NCBI GenBank assembly: GCA_019916065.1
Contig: CM034237.1
Location: forward strand, 45,590,367-45,654,366
Reading direction: 5' to 3'
Length of the DNA: 64,000 nucleotides
From: Vitellaria paradoxa
Lineage: Eukaryota > Streptophyta > Magnoliopsida > Ericales > Sapotaceae
Shown one piece after another: positions 35,301-46,933 of this stretch. Under the pieces are notes generated by a model that was given only the letters and a program-made list of their open reading frames with translations, made no database searches and was not told the origin of the DNA. Both the position numbers and the translations under genes were made by a program. Positions within the stretch are counted from its first letter, which is position 1, and each line of letters starts with the position of its first letter.

Positions 35301-37656
35301 ATTGTGTTTAAGAATTTCTAAACGTAAAGGCTTTTTACATTAAGAAACAGTAATTCACTTTTGTTTTATTTCTCCACACTCCCATTAATACATTCCGCAC
35401 AGATAACTCTTTAATTTTAGCACGTTCGTACATAATTAAAATGGTTCTCTGTCAAATAAATAAAAATGAGTAATTTTTTTTTTTTTTGGCCCCGAGGAAG
35501 TCCAAAGCTTTTGGCTAACTCTATCTCTCGAATCATACATTCATACTTCTTGCAAGCACGAAATAAATATGCGAAACATAAGAAGATAATCGAAATTAGA
35601 AAACGCACAGAAAGCAAATGAAACCCGGAACGTTATTACAAAATGAAAATGGCGGCCCGTTTAGTTGGTCAAATTTTGGTTAAGAAATACAATAAAAAAA
35701 GAAAGATTTGACGTAAAGATGATAAATGTTAAAATTTAAGTGAAAGAAAATAAAAAAAATAATTAAAAATTAATAAATTTTGATAAATTTTGGTAAGACA
35801 AATGGAGCCGACATATTGAGCTAATCCCTTTGTGCAACGTTTCTGCCTACCTTTTAATATTAATATTAATATCAATATTTTTACAGAGATAACTCTTATT
35901 TGAAATTCATCTTTTTAAAATGATTTTTTTGAAGGGGGGTGGGGGCGTTTTTCAAATAAAAATAATTACTTTTTTTTAAAGAGACACGTGTGATCCCACA
36001 CGCTTTTAAAAAATCGTACAAAACGACAGCGGAAGCCGGCCCCAAGAGCCCAACTTGGGCGGCTGCGTGTTGAATGGGTTGGCCCACTGTCACTTAACAG
36101 CTGTCCAAGTGGGCCCCAACTCCACGCGTAAAAGCAATCGTGAGGCCCGGAATGTTAACCGGATATCTCTCTCTCTCGTTCCCCAAAATCTACCTTAAAG
36201 CAATTCCAACTGTTCTCCTCTCAAATGGGAAAAATATACATATGCTATTCCATGGCATATAATCTTTGCCCAACTCCACTTAAAATAAATAAATAAATAA
36301 ATAAAATCATTTTGCCTTTTTCCACAAAATGCTTAATAATTCACGGAAAATGCTTTAACTTGGAAGCGATAATTATTGAAGGACTTTCTCTCCAACTTTT
36401 GTTAGACAATTCAATAATAATAAAGGTAAATTACAGTTTTACTTATAATTCAATAAAAATATTTTTCACATATTTTCTTACCTATTTTCGCTAAAAATTA
36501 TAAGTTACCAATGATAAGCAAGAAAATTTGAGAGAAATATTTTTTCAGATAAGTGTAATCTTTAGCAAGTAAAATTTTTCTCATTTATGGTCACGTTTCT
36601 TGTAGTGAGTTTAAGGATTAATATTTTAAATATCTCCCGTTAATGGCGTGATATATTACTTTATTACAATCAAGGTTGTTAGAATCAAAATTTTACTTAA
36701 GATGGGTGGAGAATCCAAAGATCGAATCGTAAAATCATAAGATTTTACCAAATATCTATAAAGTGAAAATATATTAGCCTATTATACTATAATTTTTCAT
36801 TTAGTGTTTCCATTTTTTTGATAAGTTAATAATTTTATTAATAAGAGAAGAGAGAAAATGCATGTATCAAGAAAAATACCAGACACAAAAACTTACTCAT
36901 ATTAATAAAATAAATCCTCAGCAAAGTTTATAAGAGATTTTATATCTGATTTTATACTCCCTTTATCCATACTATACAATTGCGACCATTAAAATGCTAG
37001 GAGTGATCAATTAACATTAAAATATTGATTTCATTTTATCCTAATTTTTTGTTTAGGTTGAAATATATTTGTAATATTTTATCATAGGTCTCTTAATTTC
37101 TATCATATCTACTACATTTAATTTATGATAATTAATTTGGTGCAACAACACACATAATTTTCAACTGATGTAATATAGTAAATAATAGTGTTATAGAAAA
37201 AAATTTTAAAAAAAATAACAAGTGAAATAGTTGTGGCATATTACTTGAAAATAATCATAAAAATCTATTTTATTTGATAAAATTGCACAAAAATCACTTA
37301 GTTTTTAAATTTAGTAAAATTACTTATAAAATTTAAATTTTACTGATTTTATGTTCTTAAATCGAAATTTTATCTATTTTGTCCTTATTAAGATTTTTAT
37401 ATAAAATTGAACAAGTTTTTTCATTTTAATAACGTAAAAACATAAAATTTTAAGTTTTAAATAAAAAATTTAAAAACATTGATTACAATGTAAACTCTTC
37501 GTAAATTTTTGTTAACAATTTTTTCGTTAAATAGGGGTCATGTTGCCATCTATTAATAGACCATGTGAGCATTTAACAAAACTACATAAAACGGTCTAAT
37601 TTTGTTTAATTAACCCCCAAGAAGTCAGACCTGGTGATCGAGGTAATCGTAGACTA
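32394..37656. other. AT-rich intergenic DNA right of the Tat element
   Basis: Very AT-rich with many AATAAT/TTATTA runs (32570-33200), a TA microsatellite at about 33870-33888 and poly-T runs. A MITE-like unit around 33890-34205 begins GAGGTGCGGTTTGGTA and ends ATCAAACACGTAAC. A GC-richer island at about 35930-36180 holds CCGGCCCCAAGAGCC, several GTGGGCC words and a CT run, and looks like an old promoter or gene remnant. The 79-codon minus-strand frame at 34392-34631 matches no family I know. Confidence 0.5.
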
Positions 37657-38001
37657 GTTCTTTGTAGGGGTGACAAAATGGGCAGGTTAAGCAGATTAAT
37701 AATGAGTTTAAATTGGTGTAATTCAAACACACTCATTTAAAAGGCGGGTTAGATATGGGCTGGTTGAATACGTGTTATTACAAACTCATGAACCCATATT
37801 ACAACCCATTTACTTATAACCTAACTTTCTTTAAAAAAAAATTAAAAATTTATTTCAATTAATGTGTATATATATAAATACATCAATATTTATTTTAATT
37901 AATATAATATTATATATTATATTTATAATTTTTAGTTAATTTCAAATTTATATGAACCAATTTATTTTTTATTTAATTTCAAATCAACAACTCTCTCTCT
38001 C

Positions 38002-38404
38002 TGTGGGTGTGTGTGTGCACGTGCGTGCTCGAGAGTGTGTGTGTGCGCGCGCGCGCGCTTGCGTAAGTGCATGTGGCACCCGCGCTCACCGGTATGTGCA
38101 TGTGCGCGCGCGCGTGTGTGTGCGTGCGTGTGCGCCTGTGCACGCGTATGTGTACGTGTGCGCGTGTATACGGGTGGGTGTGTGCACGCGTGTGTGTGTG
38201 CACGTGCGTGGGTATGTTTGCGTGTGTGTGTGCGTGCGCGCCCGCGTGTGTGCGCGTGTATGCCCATGTGTGTGTGTATGCATATGCGCGCGCGTGTATG
38301 CACATGTGTGTGGGCGTGTGCGTGCGCATGTGTGTGTGGGTGTGTTTGTATGTGTTTGCACGCGCGCGTACGTGTGTGTTTGTGTGTGTGCGCGCGCGCG
38401 CGCA
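38002..38404. repeat. Alternating purine-pyrimidine tract, degenerate (GT)n/(GC)n, about 400 bp
   Basis: Almost every step alternates purine and pyrimidine: long runs of TGTGTG, GCGCGC, CACGTG and ACGTGC. It is flanked by CT repeats on the left and GA-type repeats on the right. All frames on both strands are open for over 100 codons (Val/Cys/Arg or His/Thr/Ala rich); this is a composition effect, not coding. Sequence of this kind can adopt Z-DNA. Confidence 0.93.
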
Positions 38405-39022
38405 CTCTTTTTCTCTGGAGAGTGAGAGAGGTGAAAGAGAGAGCAATGTTAAGAGGAGGATTAAACTAATTTTTTAATTTAAATAGGTATTTTAGCGGGT
38501 TCTGTTTCACAACCCAATTACACTCGTTTATAAATAGATATTTTATAAGGTACCAAATTACAACCTAATTAATAAAATAATAAGACCTAAACCTATATAT
38601 TATGGGTTTAATTAGACAGATTAATGAGTCTAGGTTAATTTTGCGAAAAATTGTATCCAAGTCATATTTTGTAATCTTTTAAAGTTATTAGTCACACCAA
38701 AAAAAAAGTATTACTTTTAAGTCACATTAATGTGGAAAGTTTTGTATTTAAGTCACACTTTTGAGTGGGTCCCACGAGTTTATTTTAAATATAGTTTCTA
38801 ATATACCGATAATATCCTTTATTTCTATAACAAAGTTACACAAGTTATTTTCGGGAATTCCGGGAATCACGTGAAAATATGATTTACCGAGAATCACACT
38901 TTTTCTGTTTTTTTTTCTTTCCTTGTTTTCAGTTTCATTATTTACAGTTTTAGTCGTGAAGATATTAAGAAGATAGAGCTTATTTGGCCTATCTTCTTCA
39001 TGGATTGATTTTATCGATTCGT

Positions 39023-39775
39023 GTTTTGAGCTATTTTCAAAATAGTACCGGTACTATTTCAAAAAATATGATGATGTTGGCTCCCATGGTTGGTTTGTGT
39101 TATGTATCGGTTGATGTTTTTTAGGCAGTATGAAAACAGTACCGATCCAAAATAGTATCGGTACTGTTTTATCGATACTGTTTTCAACACAGTACCGGTA
39201 CTGTTTTATCGGTACTGTTTTCAAAACAGCACCATGAATTATAAGCAGATGACGAGTTTTAAGGACAAGAGAAATCTATTAGACCGATTAACGTTTTGAG
39301 CTGCCTTCAAAACAGTACTGATACTGTTTCAAAAAATATGATGATGTTGGCTCGTATGGTTGGTTTGTGTTATGTATCGATTGATGTCTTTTAGGTCATA
39401 TGAAAACAGTACCGGTCCAAAATAGTACCGGTACTGTTTTCAAAAGAGCACTATGAATTATAAGCAAGTGACGAGTTTTAAGGACAAGAGAAATCCATGG
39501 GGCCGATAGGCTTTTTGAGCTATTTTCAAAATAGTACCGGTACTGTTTCAAAAAATATGATGATGTTTGCTCATATGATTGGTTTGTATTGTGTATCGAT
39601 TGATATTTTTTAGGCAGTATGAAAACAGTACCGGTACTGTTTTATCGGTACTATTTTCAAAACAACACTATGAATTATAAACAGATGACAAGTTTTGGGC
39701 AAGAGAAATCCATGGGGTTGATTAGTATTTTGAGTTATTTTCAAAACAATATCGGTACTGTTTCAAAATCAGAAA
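39023..39775. repeat. 218-269-bp tandem repeat carrying ACCGGT palindromes
   Basis: Units begin with TTTTGAGCT(A/G) at about 39023, 39292, 39510 and 39728 (the last partial). Each contains one to several copies of the palindrome ACAGTACCGGTACTGT or one-base variants, joined by TTTTATCGGTACTGTTTTC, then ATGAATTATAAGCAGATGACGAG and AGAGAAATCCATGGGG. The first unit is longer because it has extra palindromes. Confidence 0.88.
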
Positions 39776-40091
39776 AAATAAAGATACTTAGGAATGATGA
39801 TCGATTTAGGTTTTTTCCAAACAGTTTTGATTTTGTTTCCAAAAATCAGTTTTACTTGCTTTGTAAAGAAGATGGAAAGTCGCGGAAGTTATGAGTGAAG
39901 TGTGCACTATTTTTGGATAAAACTGACAGTTTTGAAATACGGTGAAAAATGCGTGATTTCTTTTTTTGTCTTTTTGTTGCAAGTATGACTTATTTACGAA
40001 TAAATTTTTTGGTATGACTTAAATCCTTATAAGTCCATAAATAGTGACCGACCTTCAAAAACCCCTTAATTTTGTCACCCCTAGTTCTTTG

Positions 40092-41836
40092 TATGCCATA
40101 GGTGTGAAAATGAGCCAAGTGAAGTGCATGGTTCTCACCTCAAAAGGATAAGAATCATAAGACGATAAAGGTGGATATGCTTTAGGCCTTTTTTAAAATA
40201 CACCCGAAGAAAATGGAGAAAAGAGGTGAGCAATAGAGTCTGGAAGTGCAAGCCCCGGGCCCACATGTGGGCCCATACCATATTCCCAGTGGGGGCCTTG
40301 GGTCATGTTGATGGGAGACTTTGCTTGGACTCTTGCATGGCATCATCAATGAAAACGACAACATTTAGCTGAATATTTGCCTAAAAACTCTAAGAAGCCA
40401 CCCTCAAAAAGCCGGGCTGACTTAAAAAATTATGTGAAAGGAAGCTCAAGTCATCACCAAGAAGATATATGCCTCCTCTTTGGCAAACGTAAATTGCCAA
40501 AATGCACCTTCTGCAATTCAAATTTCAATGAATTTTTATACTCATATGGAAATAAAGATAAGAAACTACAAATTAGTGACCATAATTTTCGTATTTTTAA
40601 ATTTATGAACGTTATTGTTGAAATTACACATCAACTCTTCTTAAAATGTCATTTTACAAAATGTACCTTTTACAATTCAAATTTCGATGGAATTCTTGTA
40701 CTTCTTTAAACATAAAGTTAACGAACTACAAATTATAAAATATCATTTTTATCAAAATACACCTTTTTCAATTCAAATTTCGATAGAATTTTTATACTTC
40801 CATAAAAATAAAGTTAACAACTTAGGGATCATAATATTTATATTTTTAAATATATGGACCTTATTATTGAAAGTATCACGCAAAAATTAACATTTCCATG
40901 TACTTTTATTTCTCATACTGTTTCCTTACTCTTGGTGCACCCCGCCCTAATTTTAACCCTGCCATCTCTTCCCAAACCCACAGTCCCTACAATTGTAATC
41001 CCTTACGTTAATTATTTTTTTTATTAACTGCTAGTTGTTATTACATAAAGTACTAGTTAGTAATTATGTTTGGTCAGCAAAAGTTTTAATGACTAACAAG
41101 CTAAAAATGTTAATTGTAGTATAATTATTGCAATATGTGAGTGTTAATTAGGGGTGTTATAAAAAATCAAAAAATCGGACTGACTAAAAAATCAAAACGA
41201 ACTGAATTTTGTAAATTGATTTTTTAAAATCTAGTTTGATTTCGGTTTAAAAAATTTTAATTTTTTGTAACTGGTTTGGTTTCCGGTTTTGAGGGTTTTA
41301 GAACCGAATTGGACTGGACCGAACTGGTTATAATACAAATGTGTAGCAAAATGTAGTGGTTGGGACTCGAACTCGAGATCTCAAAATTTTCAAGTGATGA
41401 TTTTACCATTGGGTAATACTCACCAATTGCTTACAAGGTTTTCCCTCTTCTACGTAGGTTTTCTCTCTTACGTAAGCATCAATTCACATTTCTTTTTTGA
41501 TTTCTTATTCGAAAATCCTCTCTCTCTCTCTCTCTATTCTTTTTGAACTCTTTCAAGGTTTTAAAAATTTTATCTTTCAGTCATTGAAAGAAGCATGGAT
41601 TCCAACTTAAGGTTGCAATAATAGATATTAAAAAGTTTATGGGTACATAAGACTAGATATATATATATATATATATATATTGTCTATCTATTTTGATATG
41701 TAAATTTATGATTATTAATATTTCTTTATATAAATATCTATTTTGATTATTTTGAAAATATTTTTAATTTTTTAATGTTAATAATTTTAAAAAATTTTGC
41801 ATCGCTTGGACATGACGCGTGTTAACACTAGTGTGT
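40092..41836. other. AT-rich intergenic DNA with diverged repeats
   Basis: No gene seen. 41152 starts with TAGGGGTGTTATAAAAA followed by a pattern typical of hAT-like repeats (AAATCGGACTGACTAAAAA), but I find no matching right end. A CT run lies near 41518-41535 and a TA microsatellite near 41658-41680. The ~75-bp segment 41345-41420 contains GGGACTCGAACTCGAGATC, like a reversed tRNA-type B box, perhaps an old SINE. Confidence 0.5.
40500..40850. repeat. Diverged tandem repeat, three units
   Basis: The block AAAATGCACCTTxTGCAATTCAAATTTC followed by GAATTTTTATACTTC recurs at about 40500, 40657 and 40754, with AAAGTTAACGAACTACAAATTA-like sequence after it. Confidence 0.65.
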
Positions 41837-42005
41837 TTATATATGCCGATGAACCATAAAATTTCAACATGCTTCAATGAGGGACACATGTTTCCCATAT
41901 TACATATGCACATAAACTATAAATATTATAACATATTCCAATGTGGGGATACATATATCCCATATTACATATATATGCCTATAGAACATAACATTCCAAC
42001 ATACT
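41837..42005. repeat. ~67-bp tandem repeat, two and a half units
   Basis: Units start near 41838, 41905 and 41970. Shared core: TATGCCxATGAACCATAA, TTCCAATGxGGGAxACAT and CCCATATTACATAT. Open frame 41819-42037 runs through it by chance. Confidence 0.7.
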
Positions 42006-43518
42006 CTACAATCTCATGCAGCCAGGCTTTACAGTAGTAACTGGAAGAACACTACCAACATCACCTACCTATCTGCATCATAGCAAATGGGAGGAGTGGT
42101 GTAGTTTATGATACTATCTGTTACATGCATTCAAAAAACTCACTCTTAAAAGTTAGTTGTTAAAAAAAAAAAGAATTCAAGTCATATAAACACATTAACA
42201 TTACATTTTCATTTTCTTTGATATGAATCCATTAATCTTTTTCCAACTTTAATAAGCTTGTATATGTGTGTGTGTATATATATATATATATGCATGTATA
42301 CGAACGTATTGGTTCAAGAGTATTATTAGAAAATAAGATTATTTTTGTGTTCTTCGTCTGTTTTATTTATATTTTTATCACTTATATATAGAGATTTTAA
42401 AAACTTAAAAGAAATAATCATTTTCTTTTAATTATGTATTACCAGCTACGCAATTTTTTTAGGTAGAATCAACTTATAATAATGTGGTTGAATTTTAAAT
42501 GTTTCAAAGGAGAAAACAAGAAAGAAAACAAAGTTATTTGCAAAATAAAGTTAAAAAAAAAAAGCATTAAATTTACTACATGTTTTCCGTTGAAAAATTA
42601 AAGTGAAAAAAAAAAAGGAATAAATATTGTCAATCAATAATGTAAAATAGGTTGACCCGACCCTGGCCTTGCTGTGGGTTGGTTGGCCTTTCTCTGGGTT
42701 AGATTGAGTTATGTCGGCTTAGGTCAAAAAAATTCGATCTTAACTTTTCATTTTGATATTTTTAATAAAATTTTAATATTTTTTAAATATTTTAATGGGT
42801 GAATTGGCTGCGAGGTAAGGTGAAGAGAGTGACGGGACACAAAGATGACTGGGCAGAGCACACTGACTCAACCCTTGACCCAAGTTGCTCAAACTGAATT
42901 AATATGGATGCTTAGAAGGGATAGGGATATGACGGGGCAACAAAGTCTTTTAACTCAAACACAATCTCAACAAATCCATAATAAACAAATATCGTATATA
43001 AAGATTTTGATTGATTCTTTATATGTCCAACTACTTCCCATTCGATTTTTACCGTTGCTTGTGTTGGCCTTTGAGTGAATAAAATGAATTTAAGTAGCAA
43101 ATTAGACTTTCAATTGTTTCAGCAAATAATTAAGCCCATTTTATTCCATGTTAAGATTAATTTATGGCTAAAGAAAAACCAATTTTCCCTCGCTTTTAAT
43201 GAATCTTAAAGCTCGATTTTTAATTAATTAATTTTCCCCATATCTTTTTAATTTTATTCAACCAACATGTAATTTTCATCTCAATTTACCTTTTCGATAA
43301 AAAGTTTAAATTCCTTTTTATATATTTATGAAATTTTAAATCTCCTTTGAGTTTTTCCGTCAAAAAAACTTAAAAATAAACAAAAAATACAAAACTATTT
43401 TTCCATCTCATTGGCTTTTGGGTATTTTTAATTGCATTTTGGAGCCCCGATTAAGCTAATTACAGCTTTCCTTTGTCTCCCTTTCGCAATCAATTCCGGC
43501 AGCAATTTTTTAATTAGT
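42006..43518. other. AT-rich intergenic DNA
   Basis: GT/TA microsatellite near 42262-42292, poly-A runs, and a GC-richer patch (42650-42950) without recognisable coding. Nothing else supported. Confidence 0.5.
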
Positions 43519-44072
43519 AGTGTGTTTAGAGTAATAAAAAATGAGATAAAATGAGTGTGTTTGGAGTAATATAAAAGTGTATAAAATAAAATAAAATTGT
43601 AAAAGTAAATGTCTCGTAATTCGTGTAATGAGTGAAAATTTTAAATTTTGTTGTCTCATAATTCGTATTTGTAGAGATTTGTAGGATTTTATTTTATTTT
43701 GTAGAGCTCCAAACGGAGCTAATATTGTTTGAGGAAATTTTTTGTATTTGGTACATACATCTCAAATAGTATTTTTTAGATATGAATAGTAAGATTTCTG
43801 TTCTAACAGATTAGATTTTCGTTTGGATGGATTCAAATTTTTATATTAGTCATAGCCTCTTTCCAGATCAAACCAGATTTGAAACGATTTTTATAATTCA
43901 TTTGAACGGAAGCTAATTGTACGAATTTATCGGAACGGTTTCTATAATTCATCGGAACGATTTTTACAATCTCAAAAAAAATAATCATAGTGAATGTCAT
44001 TCAATAATTTGATATACCAAATTTTTAGATATTTTTACCAAAATTTAGTATACCAAACACACCCCTGAGCAT
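43519..44072. mobile_element. MITE-like element, family shared with 55840-56313
   Basis: Begins GTGTGTTTAGAGTAATAAAAAATGAGATAAAATGAG, whose first part is repeated once, and ends CCAAACACACCCC, the inverted form of GGGGTGTGTTTGG. Inside are blocks shared with the second copy: GAATAGTAAGATT(T/C)CTGTTCT, GATTTTCGTTT and GAACGATTTTTA. No coding capacity and no secure target duplication. Confidence 0.65.
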
Positions 44073-44401
44073 TATTTCCCTTCAATAGTCAATTTGCCTT
44101 CCCATCAAACAGCGCACACCTCTACAGTAGCAAAAGCCCAAAAAGGTAATTATGGCGATACTCCCTCCAAAATGACTTGAATAATTTGTTAAGACGAGAA
44201 AAGAAATATATATAGTATTTCCATTTTTCGAAAAAAAAAAAAGAAATATTAAACATTTAACCATGGGGTACACTGGGGCATGGGAATCTCTGTAACTGAC
44301 CTAAGCATTAGAGGTCCGGTCCGCGGGCAGCACTTTCCAGGTTCTTCCACCTTCTCCCAAAGCCTTGTACAAACATGCCCTTGGCTTCTCCCCTCCATCT
44401 C

Positions 44402-44409
44402 TATAAATA
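44402..44409 (+). promoter_or_regulatory. TATA box of the PB1 gene
   Basis: TATAAATA, about 120 bp before the ATG at 44530. The transcribed leader that follows is CT-rich (CCCTCCCTCCTC, CTTCTTCTTC), as is common in plant leaders. Confidence 0.7.
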
Positions 44410-44529
44410 AGGCTTCAAGGGTACCTAGCTTAGGCTTGAAGAGGCTACACCGAAGCATCTTCCCTTCCCTCCCTCCCTCCTCTTCTTTCCTTCGAAGCTT
44501 CTTCTTCTTCTTTTTTCACCTGAGACAGC

Positions 44530-45271
44530 ATGGTAGGACCTTCTCTCAACACCCACAACCTCACCCTCAAACCCAACGCCGCCGCCGTCAAGACCACTAC
44601 CATCAAGTTCCTCTGCAGCTACGGCGGCAAGATCTTCCCACGTTATCCAGACGGAAAGCTCCGTTACCACGGCGGCGAAACTCGTGTACTAGCTGTCGAC
44701 CGCACCATTTCGTTTGCCGGTCAGTTTCTTTTCTAATTTGTGTGTGTATATTATAAGTGTATATTGTTATGGAAGATGTGGAGCGAGATATTTTATTAAT
44801 ATGTTGTTACTTACAGAGCTATTAGTGAAGATGGCGGAGTTGTGCGGTACGTCGGTGAGTCTGAGGTGTCAGCTGCCGACAGAAGATCTAGATGCTCTGG
44901 TGTCGATCACCTCCGATGAGGATCTCGCCAATCTCATCGAGGAATACGATCGAGCTGTCTCACCAGTAAAGATCAGAGCCTTCCTGTCGCCGCCCAAGTC
45001 CACCAAAAAAGTCTCTCCTCCACCCTCGACCGCCGCCTCATCAAATAGTCCCCCCGATGGGGCGTCGTCGCCGAGATCGGTATACTCCGTTGGTTCATAT
45101 TCCAGATTTCCAGATCGGTGTCTCCATCAGATGGCAAAACCAGTGGTATATCCCCTCTGCTACGAGAAATCCGTTGCTGCTGCTGCAAAGGTGCCTCACT
45201 ATGCCTACCATGCTCATCATCGAAACCCTAGCCATATCTACCTCGTCCACAATGGCAACCATGGGCAGTAG
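44530..45271 (+). CDS. PB1 (Phox/Bem1) domain protein, 214 aa
   Basis: Two exons, 44530-44719 and 44817-45271, joined across a 97-bp GT-AG intron give 214 aa. The PB1 domain spans about residues 20-110: IKFLCSYGGKIFPRYPDGKLRYHGG, then TRVLAVDRTISFAELLVKM, LRCQLPTEDLDALVSITSDEDLANLIEEYD and IRAFLSP. The first block holds the basic face (Lys in IKF, GGKI) and the second holds the acidic OPCA-like stretch (DEDLANLIEEYD), so it can in principle bind both kinds of PB1 partner. The rest is Ser/Pro-rich and then His/Tyr-rich (HYAYHAHHRNPSHIY) and probably disordered. The gene is intact. It resembles plant 'octicosapeptide/Phox/Bem1p' proteins of small size; no specific function is known to me. Confidence 0.93.
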
Positions 45272-46933
45272 CTCTGATTTGCCAATCCGGAGGACTTGGA
45301 CTAAATTTATACTATTCAATTACTGCAATTAGCAAATATATCGAAGAAGAAGAACATCCAAAAACCCAAAAAAAAAAGGTTCGAAGTTTCATAAATGTAA
45401 AAAAAAAAAAAAAATAGGACTGTAACTTTTGCTTGAAAGGATTCGTTTTTTTTGATCCGTGGCGTGAAATGAATCGAATTTATCAAGCCAATTTTGGATT
45501 TGAATCGTCCTGATGTGATGGTGAGCAGTGTTCGTCCCTTTGGTTGGATCCCATCGTTGCAGAGTATTTTCTTTTTCCATTTCCCCATTAGGGTTCCGTT
45601 AATTGCCGTTATTCATTTCACGTCACCGTCATCACGGAAGATTCTTTCTCTGTTTGTCGACAGTTCTGTTGACCTACACGTGTCCCGACTCTCTCGGGCA
45701 TCATCCATTTTCCGTTCGTCACCTTTTCTTTGCCCATCACTTTGCAGCTGATGTGTGTTAATTTTTGTTTTCTTTTTTATTTTTATTTATTTATATATAT
45801 ATTTTTTTGGGTTTATCAGATGTGAAGACAGTAATTATAATTTATATATAACATTAATTTCTTTGTTATGTTTGCTTGCAGTTGTGATTTGCAGGTGGAG
45901 GAAAAGAATCTGAGCGTCTCAGGGTGGCTCCAAGCGCCAGCATAGTAAGCATCCGATGGATGAGAACTGGCCCTTTTGTAAGTAATTTTTTTTTTTAAGT
46001 ACACAAAATTAAGTTAATATTAAATTTCAGTCTTTTTAATTATTGTGAGAGAGCCAATTGTAAGTACCCCACATGCAGCACGTCAATGGGCTTGTAACTT
46101 AGAAAAAGAAACTATATACGAATATATCAATTACGGTAAAGTTTTTTAAGTTGTCGCCAAACAGGCTTTAAAGTTTTAAAGGTATAATTTTGCATCATCT
46201 TACAAAAAACAGAACGTAACAAAAAGCAGGCTATCTAGCTAGCTAAAACTAAAGGCTACCACTTCTCTTTCCTTTTTGGATCAGACAACGGTATAGATAT
46301 AGATATGGTTGATAATTAATTAAGAATTTTATCTATAGATATCTCAAACTTTGGAAGGAAAAATCGAGATATTAGTAGCTCATTTATTTGTCTTTATTAA
46401 GCAGGTATATATTTTTTTAATTTTATTTTGGAAGAAGGTATGTATTGACTTTGTATTTCTTGTTTTGAGGATCATATTCAGGTAAAGTACTGGGAAGGAA
46501 GTTTTCCGCAGATCGTAATGGTACGATTGTGTTTTGCTAAAGGAAAAAGGAAATATACACATAGCCGAAAGCACTTGGATTGGAGTTACTGGAGGGGGGG
46601 GGGGGGACCATTTGGGGGGTACGCGTCAATGAACCTTCACATCTTACCAGAACTTGCTGTACAGGGGAGAAGATTGGTGTCCCGTGGGCCATGACAGATG
46701 TAGATGATAGTGGACCAATTAATTAAAATCATAAAAAAAATTAATAAATAAAAACATCAAGGGGGACCCGGAACCAATTATACGAACACATGAAAGAAGT
46801 TAAATCAAATTACATGAAAGAGACACTAATCTTGAAAGAGTGGAGGAGAGGGATGATGAGAACCATAAATTGGGTGCAGAGGAAGGCTCTCCTCTAACGT
46901 AGCATTCGGGGAGGAGATGATATAAGTTGCTAA
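45272..46933. other. 3' flank of the PB1 gene and intergenic DNA
   Basis: The first ~300 bp is the likely 3' untranslated region (ends near the A-run at 45400). A less AT-rich patch (45480-45760) and GCAGTTGTGATTTGCAG near 45880 suggest old exon-like sequence, but no protein family is recognisable. A run of 13 Gs lies at about 46594-46606. Nothing else is supported. Confidence 0.5.

Larger units (their letters stand above)
37665..40083. mobile_element. Non-autonomous hAT DNA transposon, 2.4 kb
   Basis: Terminal inverted repeats of 15 bp match perfectly: TAGGGGTGACAAAAT at 37665-37679 and its complement at 40069-40083. A perfect 8-bp target duplication GTTCTTTG flanks them (37657-37664 and 40084-40091). 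TAGGGGTG ends plus an 8-bp duplication are diagnostic of plant hAT elements. There is no transposase. The left part has subterminal repeats of the type AACCCATATTACAACCCATTT and GGGCGGGTT. The interior holds a long GT/GC tract (38002-38404) and a palindrome array (39023-39775). An inner inverted pair (AGTCACACCAAAAAA near 38690; TTTTTTGGTATGACT near 40003) suggests a second element nested inside the right half. Confidence 0.92.

Noticed and set aside
37952..38477. Several open frames of 90-157 codons on both strands
   Set aside because: They are products of the alternating GT/GC tract; the translations are Val/Cys/Arg or His/Thr/Ala strings without any domain.
39023..39775. Regularly spaced palindromic repeats resembling a CRISPR array
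   Set aside because: Eukaryotic nuclear DNA, unit length over 200 bp, no constant repeat-spacer structure and no cas genes.
41152..41345. A second hAT-like element starting TAGGGGTG
   Set aside because: No matching CACCCCTA right end or 8-bp duplication was found nearby.
44425..45319. Minus-strand and alternative-frame ORFs over the PB1 gene
   Set aside because: Shadows of the two-exon PB1 gene, which has clear domain content and splice sites.
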